From contig CAJTXS010000039.1 of the NCBI GenBank assembly GCA_910583735.1, forward strand, positions 1 to 8,895: a stretch of DNA of 8,895 bases. The letters run 5' to 3'. Below the pieces are notes generated by a model that had not been told where the DNA came from, ran no database searches, and saw only the letters and a list, made by a program, of their open reading frames with translations. Position numbers and translations under genes: made by a program. The stretch comes from an uncultured Christensenella sp. Its GTDB lineage: Bacteria; Bacillota; Clostridia; Christensenellales; UBA3700. Below are positions 5,593 to 8,895 of this stretch, one piece after another; within the stretch, counting starts at the first letter, position 1; each line of letters opens with the position of its first letter.

Positions 5593-5632
5593 ATTTCCTC
5601 CCTGCGTCCTCAATATGCGGCTCGTCGGCTTA

Positions 5633-5658
5633 GGCATTGCCTATCATATGGCAACGCC
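5633..5658 (-). other. Leader hairpin of the Crp/Fnr gene
   Basis: On the minus strand GGCGTTGCC (5658-5650) pairs with GGCAATGCC (5641-5633) around an 8-base loop. The one G-U wobble fits only the minus-strand RNA. If the promoter at 5665-5693 is right, the transcript would begin at or next to this stem. It could stabilise the mRNA 5' end or act as a protein-binding site. Confidence 0.4.
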
Positions 5659-5664
5659 GCCTCA

Positions 5665-5693
5665 TTCATACAATACCGCTTTATTATTGCCAA
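5665..5693 (-). promoter_or_regulatory. Promoter of the Crp/Fnr gene
   Basis: On the minus strand TTGGCA (5693-5688) and TATGAA (5670-5665) are 17 bases apart. This would let the regulator be made independently of the GH20 gene upstream. A second candidate -10, TATGAT, lies closer to the gene but has a poorer -35 spacing. Confidence 0.5.
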
Positions 5694-5698
5694 GATAT

Positions 5699-5712
5699 GT
5701 CGCATATGCAAC
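5699..5712. promoter_or_regulatory. Palindrome upstream of the Crp/Fnr promoter
   Basis: GTCGCATATGCAAC is a 14-base inverted repeat with one mismatched pair. It starts six bases upstream of the -35 box. Its size and place suit a dimeric regulator, possibly the Crp/Fnr protein itself, but it does not match the classical Crp or Fnr box. Confidence 0.35.
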
Positions 5713-5781
5713 AGTCGCTATTAATATCGACGCCTATCGCTATATCATGCGGCATGTAAGGACGCGCCATAAGCTACCGCC

Positions 5782-7380
5782 TTAATTCTTTCCCTTGCGC
5801 TGTTTGATAGCGGCGTTGTACTTAAGCTCGATATTCTGATCGCCGTAGAAGAAGTTCCTTTGAATGCGCAGTTTGCGGAACAGATTGGGCTTACCTGCGT
5901 ATATCTCTTCCTCGGCATAGTTGACGCCGAAAGCGTCGAGAATGGGCTCGAAGGCTTTCACCCTCTTCAAGAATTCTTTCCAATCCCTCTTGCCGCTGCT
6001 CCAACCCGCTTCGGACTGCGCCGCCATACGCGGGAAAAGCATAAATTCCAACTTATACATATCGGGTATCCACTCAGTCCATACCGCGCCCTCAATGCCC
6101 AATATGCTCGCTCTGTGCTTAGGCTTGACGCCGCTGATATACGGCTCGAACTCATACGTCCTGCGCATCGGATTGACCGCATAGTCATGATCGAAGTAGA
6201 AATACTGATGTTTGCTCATGAGTACTTCGCCGCCGAGTTTTATGTGCTTTACCACATTACGATCGAGCTTAGGGACCCAATACTGCGCTATCACCGAGCG
6301 GTCGAGATTGTCGCCCTTAAGGACTTCGTTCCAGCCTATCAGCCTCTTGCCCTTGCCCAAGAGATACTCTTGCACCTTATTGTTGAACCAAGCGTGCATT
6401 TCGTCTACGTCCTTGAGCCCCTCTCTCTTCATCAGCTCCTTACACTTGGGGCACTTCTTCCACTCCTCCGTAGGGACTTCGTCCCCGCCGATATGGAAGT
6501 AGGGGAAAGGGAAGAGCTCGCTTATCTCGTCCAAGACGTCGCAGATAAAGCGCATCGTATCGGGATTGCCTATACATGCGCTCCTATTCCAATCCTTAAC
6601 TCCCTCTCTGATGGGCACCTCTCCGCCAAAGTACCAGGGCACGTCGCGCTTGATATCGCGGCATGCAAGCCACGGGTATGCCGCAAAAGCCGCCGCAAAG
6701 TGCGCGGGCATATCTATCTCGGGCAAGATTGACACGCCCCGCTCCGCTGCAAATGCCACTACCTCGCGTATCTGCTCTTGAGTATAATAACCGCTGTGCG
6801 GTATGCCGTCGCCGTCAACGCCCCACCAGCCGTTGATCTGGCTCTGGCTGCGCTTGGCGCCTATCTCCGTAAGCAACGGATATTTCTTAATCTCTATGCG
6901 CCAGCCCGAGTCGTCCGTCAGATGCCAGTGCAATACATTGAGCTTATGCAAACTCATCAGTTCGATTATTCTCTTGATAGCCTGCACGCCGAAAAAGTGA
7001 CGCGCCTCGTCTATGAGTAAGCCGCGCCAACCGTACTCGGGCGCGTCCTCTATGACGCCGCACTCCACCGTGTGGTGGGCATCCTCTACATCGAGCATAC
7101 CCGCTACGCGCAGAGTCTGAACAGCCCATACGGCGCCCCTTTGCGTAGACGCGAATATCTTAACGCCATCAGGAGTAATCTCTATGCGATATCCCTCGTC
7201 GGAGCAAGAGGCGTCGCGTACGACGCGCAGCGAAGCGCCGCCCTCTCCGCGCGTAAATACGCTGTCTATGAGTGCGGAACAGCCGTCTAAGTCCGCGTCT
7301 ATCTCTATGTCGGAAACAGCAGACAAATCAAGCTTGCCTTGCCTTTGCTCGACTTTAAGCGGTCTGGGAATAATGTTCAT
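5782..7380 (-). CDS. GH20 beta-N-acetylhexosaminidase
   Basis: This is a 532-residue glycoside hydrolase of family 20, which removes terminal GlcNAc or GalNAc by substrate-assisted catalysis. An N-terminal GH20b-like domain (about 1-110) precedes the TIM barrel. Catalytic HIGGDE is at 296-301 (Asp300-Glu301). Substrate-pocket residues are visible as GWRG (Arg119), HWHLTDDSGW (151-160), PEIDMPAH (220-227), GWNE (349-352), QYW (366-368) and WTEW (434-437). No signal peptide, carbohydrate-binding module or anchor is present, so it most likely acts in the cytoplasm on imported oligosaccharides. An upstream ATG at 7392 lacks a ribosome site. GGAGAG at 7385-7390 points to the ATG at 7380, and the protein then begins with the family-like MNIIPRP. 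A Crp/Fnr regulator follows 190 bp downstream. Confidence 0.95.
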   Translation of the reverse strand: MNIIPRPLKVEQRQGKLDLSAVSDIEIDADLDGCSALIDSVFTRGEGGASLRVVRDASCSDEGYRIEITPDGVKIFASTQRGAVWAVQTLRVAGMLDVEDAHHTVECGVIEDAPEYGWRGLLIDEARHFFGVQAIKRIIELMSLHKLNVLHWHLTDDSGWRIEIKKYPLLTEIGAKRSQSQINGWWGVDGDGIPHSGYYTQEQIREVVAFAAERGVSILPEIDMPAHFAAAFAAYPWLACRDIKRDVPWYFGGEVPIREGVKDWNRSACIGNPDTMRFICDVLDEISELFPFPYFHIGGDEVPTEEWKKCPKCKELMKREGLKDVDEMHAWFNNKVQEYLLGKGKRLIGWNEVLKGDNLDRSVIAQYWVPKLDRNVVKHIKLGGEVLMSKHQYFYFDHDYAVNPMRRTYEFEPYISGVKPKHRASILGIEGAVWTEWIPDMYKLEFMLFPRMAAQSEAGWSSGKRDWKEFLKRVKAFEPILDAFGVNYAEEEIYAGKPNLFRKLRIQRNFFYGDQNIELKYNAAIKQRKGKN

Positions 7381-7447
7381 AATTCTCTCCATTAATTGTT
7401 ATAAAGCGGAAATCGGAATAATTATAAGCCGAATACGTCCTTATTAG

Positions 7448-7476
7448 ATTGTAACAGAAATAGCCGCATTTGTAAA
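7448..7476 (-). promoter_or_regulatory. Promoter of the GH20 gene
   Basis: On the minus strand TTTACA (7476-7471) and TACAAT (7453-7448) are separated by exactly 17 bases, with TGT as an extended -10. The transcript would start near 7441, about 60 bases before the chosen ATG. It would also include the upstream in-frame ATG that I rejected as the start. Confidence 0.72.
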
Positions 7477-7585
7477 GAGCGCCGTAAAATCGCTGCGGCA
7501 ATATCCGCGCGTTTATCATGCCGATGTGCCTTGACGCTTCTTTATTTCTCTATGGCGGCGTGCTTATGTGCGATATAAATAATAA

Positions 7586-7617
7586 GGGCTGCTACAATAT
7601 ATTAATCATAGCAACCC
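7586..7617 (-). terminator. Intrinsic terminator after the surface-protein gene
   Basis: On the minus strand GGGTTGCTA (7617-7609) pairs with TAGCAGCCC (7594-7586). One pair is a G-U wobble that exists only in this strand's RNA. The loop has 14 bases, and TTATTATTTAT follows. It lies 56-87 bases after the surface-protein stop and upstream of the GH20 promoter, so the two genes are separate units. Confidence 0.6.
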
Positions 7618-7644
7618 CACTCTATTAATTAACTCGTATTTTAC

Positions 7645-7670
7645 GACATCGCCGCCCATTGTGCGATGTC
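7645..7670 (-). other. Hairpin directly after the surface-protein stop
   Basis: GACATCGC (7645-7652) and GCGATGTC (7663-7670) form a perfect 8-bp stem just two bases beyond the stop codon. It lacks a T-run on the minus side, so it may protect the mRNA end or assist the terminator at 7586-7617. Confidence 0.45.
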
Positions 7671-7672
7671 TC

Positions 7673-8895
7673 TTATTTATCTTTGTAACGCTCCTCGCCT
7701 TGCTTTTCCTTATCGCGTCTGTCGGACTTTCTCTTACTTAACTTAAACATCAGCACGATAAATATTACGATTATAATGAAGATCATTACCGCTACCGCAA
7801 TCTCCGTAATGACATGTATCTTAAACCAATCGTAATAGCTCTCAGGCACATTGACGCCGTTATTGCCGCCGTTGTTGCCGTCGCCCGAAGTTCCGTTGTA
7901 GTCGAACTCGTGCGAGGTGCTCGCCGTAGCGTCGGGCAATACGTTGCCGCTCGCGTCTACGAACTCGAAGTTGCCCGCATATTCGCTCTTAAGCGTTGCC
8001 TTTACGCTGTACGTCTTGCCTGCAACCATATCGGACGCGCTTACCGCGTTGCCCGCCTCGTCCGTATAGGTGTAGTTAAATGCGTCATTGTTTAAGCAGT
8101 CCGCAAGGCTATCGGGCACGGATATTGTAGGCAGTCCTGCGCCGCTATTCCACTGCGAAGGCAGCTGCGCCTTGGATATCTTAACGGTGAGCTCGACATC
8201 GTCCGTCGTGCCGTCCTCCCAGCAGTACAAGCCGCTCGTAAAGCGTATCTTGATCTTGTACTCGCCTGCGTCGGTTTCGCCCGTCTTGGACGTACCGTCC
8301 GCGTCCTCATAGACTATCTCCATATACTCGGCGTTAAAGCCCGTCAAACCGAACAGCTCCGCAAGCGTAGCCGCGTCGAAGGCGCGCTCGCTGCCGTTGT
8401 AGTACACTACTTTGCTGCCGTCGGTGGGCAATGTGGGCTTGGCTACGGGCGTCTGCTCCGTGCCGGGGTTCAACGACATCATAAACCTATAGCGATAATC
8501 GCCGTCTACTTCCGCATTGACAGCGTACTTATCCTTGACGCATACTTCGCGGTAATAATAGCCGCCCGCTTCCATATCGCTCGTTGTGAGTACGTTGCCG
8601 TCCTCGTCGGTGTAGCGGTAATCGTAGTAAGACGGCAGTACCCCGTCTACTACGGAATACTCGTCATTGTCTATCCAGCCCTCTACGGTATACTTATCCT
8701 TAGCCACGCTTACGGGCATATCCTGTTGAGGTCTGCTGCGGAACAACAAGTTATTGCCGCCGTTAATAAGAGCAAACGTCACCTTGTACTCGCCCGCGTT
8801 GTAGCCCATATATGCCTTGCCTACTACGTCTATAAAATCGTCGCCCTCGAGACCGTTGTACGCTTCGCCGTTATACTTAATTGTTATGCTTACGT
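7673..8895 (-). CDS. Surface protein, repeat domains and membrane anchor (partial)
   Basis: Only the C-terminal 406 residues are in the window. The frame stays open to base 8895, so the true start lies outside and the first Met at 8809 is internal. The visible part alternates two repeat types. Type A has a YNG opening and an AGEYK closing strand, like bacterial MBG/Ig-like stalk domains (about residues 7-40 and 165-218). Type B carries YTDE.GN....SDM.AG (about 94-110 and 276-292). A Gly/Asn linker (about 335-348) leads to one transmembrane helix (about 360-383) and a short, strongly basic tail. There is no LPXTG-like sortase motif, so anchoring is by the helix, with the repeats outside the cell. 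The ligand and N-terminal domains are unknown; adhesion or glycan binding would be typical of the class. Confidence 0.85.
   Translation of the reverse strand, partial: VSITIKYNGEAYNGLEGDDFIDVVGKAYMGYNAGEYKVTFALINGGNNLLFRSRPQQDMPVSVAKDKYTVEGWIDNDEYSVVDGVLPSYYDYRYTDEDGNVLTTSDMEAGGYYYREVCVKDKYAVNAEVDGDYRYRFMMSLNPGTEQTPVAKPTLPTDGSKVVYYNGSERAFDAATLAELFGLTGFNAEYMEIVYEDADGTSKTGETDAGEYKIKIRFTSGLYCWEDGTTDDVELTVKISKAQLPSQWNSGAGLPTISVPDSLADCLNNDAFNYTYTDEAGNAVSASDMVAGKTYSVKATLKSEYAGNFEFVDASGNVLPDATASTSHEFDYNGTSGDGNNGGNNGVNVPESYYDWFKIHVITEIAVAVMIFIIIVIFIVLMFKLSKRKSDRRDKEKQGEERYKDK

Noticed and set aside
5860..6732. 290-codon frame opposite the GH20 gene
   Set aside because: It is a coding shadow of the GH20 gene with no ribosome site of note and no recognisable domain.
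7673..7800. Sortase anchor at the end of the surface protein
   Set aside because: No LPXTG-like motif precedes the hydrophobic segment, and the tail after it is longer than is usual for sortase substrates.

Overview
The window looks like the chromosome of a low-to-moderate GC Bacillota (Clostridia-like) bacterium. The genes have strong Shine-Dalgarno sites (GGAGG types), and the promoters resemble sigma-A sites, several with an extended TGn -10. A Crp/Fnr regulator of the clostridial type is present, and the surface protein ends in a single membrane anchor. A GTP-dependent rather than ATP-dependent PEP carboxykinase is less usual for this phylum and is known in some uncultured gut Clostridia. 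The lineage assignment is an inference and no species is claimed.

Layout. Bases 1-735 hold no convincing gene. They contain two well-matched copies and one partial, diverged copy of a roughly 100-bp repeat module, with strong unrelated hairpins between them. At 736-1101 (minus) lies an ArsR-family repressor. It is divergent from a 63-residue, cysteine-rich hydrophobic small protein at 1203-1394 (plus). Bases 1395-1780 are hairpin-rich non-coding DNA. GTP-type PEP carboxykinase occupies 1833-3617 (minus), with a clear promoter upstream and a terminator downstream. Bases 3714-4195 hold no convincing gene. A small, AT-rich GNAT acetyltransferase follows at 4264-4710 (plus). Next come two minus-strand genes, a GH20 beta-N-acetylhexosaminidase (5782-7380) and, 190 bp downstream of it, a Crp/Fnr-type regulator (4924-5592). 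The right edge carries the C-terminal part of a minus-strand surface protein (7673 to beyond 8895) made of alternating repeat domains and anchored by one transmembrane helix.

How the genes may work together. PEP carboxykinase is central carbon metabolism and stands alone as a transcription unit. GH20 lacks a signal peptide, so it probably trims imported GlcNAc- or GalNAc-containing oligosaccharides in the cytoplasm. The adjacent Crp/Fnr regulator could control it, but that rests only on adjacency. The ArsR/cysteine-rich pair suggests a metal- or thiol-responsive unit, which is also inference.

The parts least explained by known families are the repeat modules at 1-600, which share a stem with a compensatory base-pair change, and the small cysteine-rich protein next to ArsR. 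No complete known defence, mobile or CRISPR system is visible.
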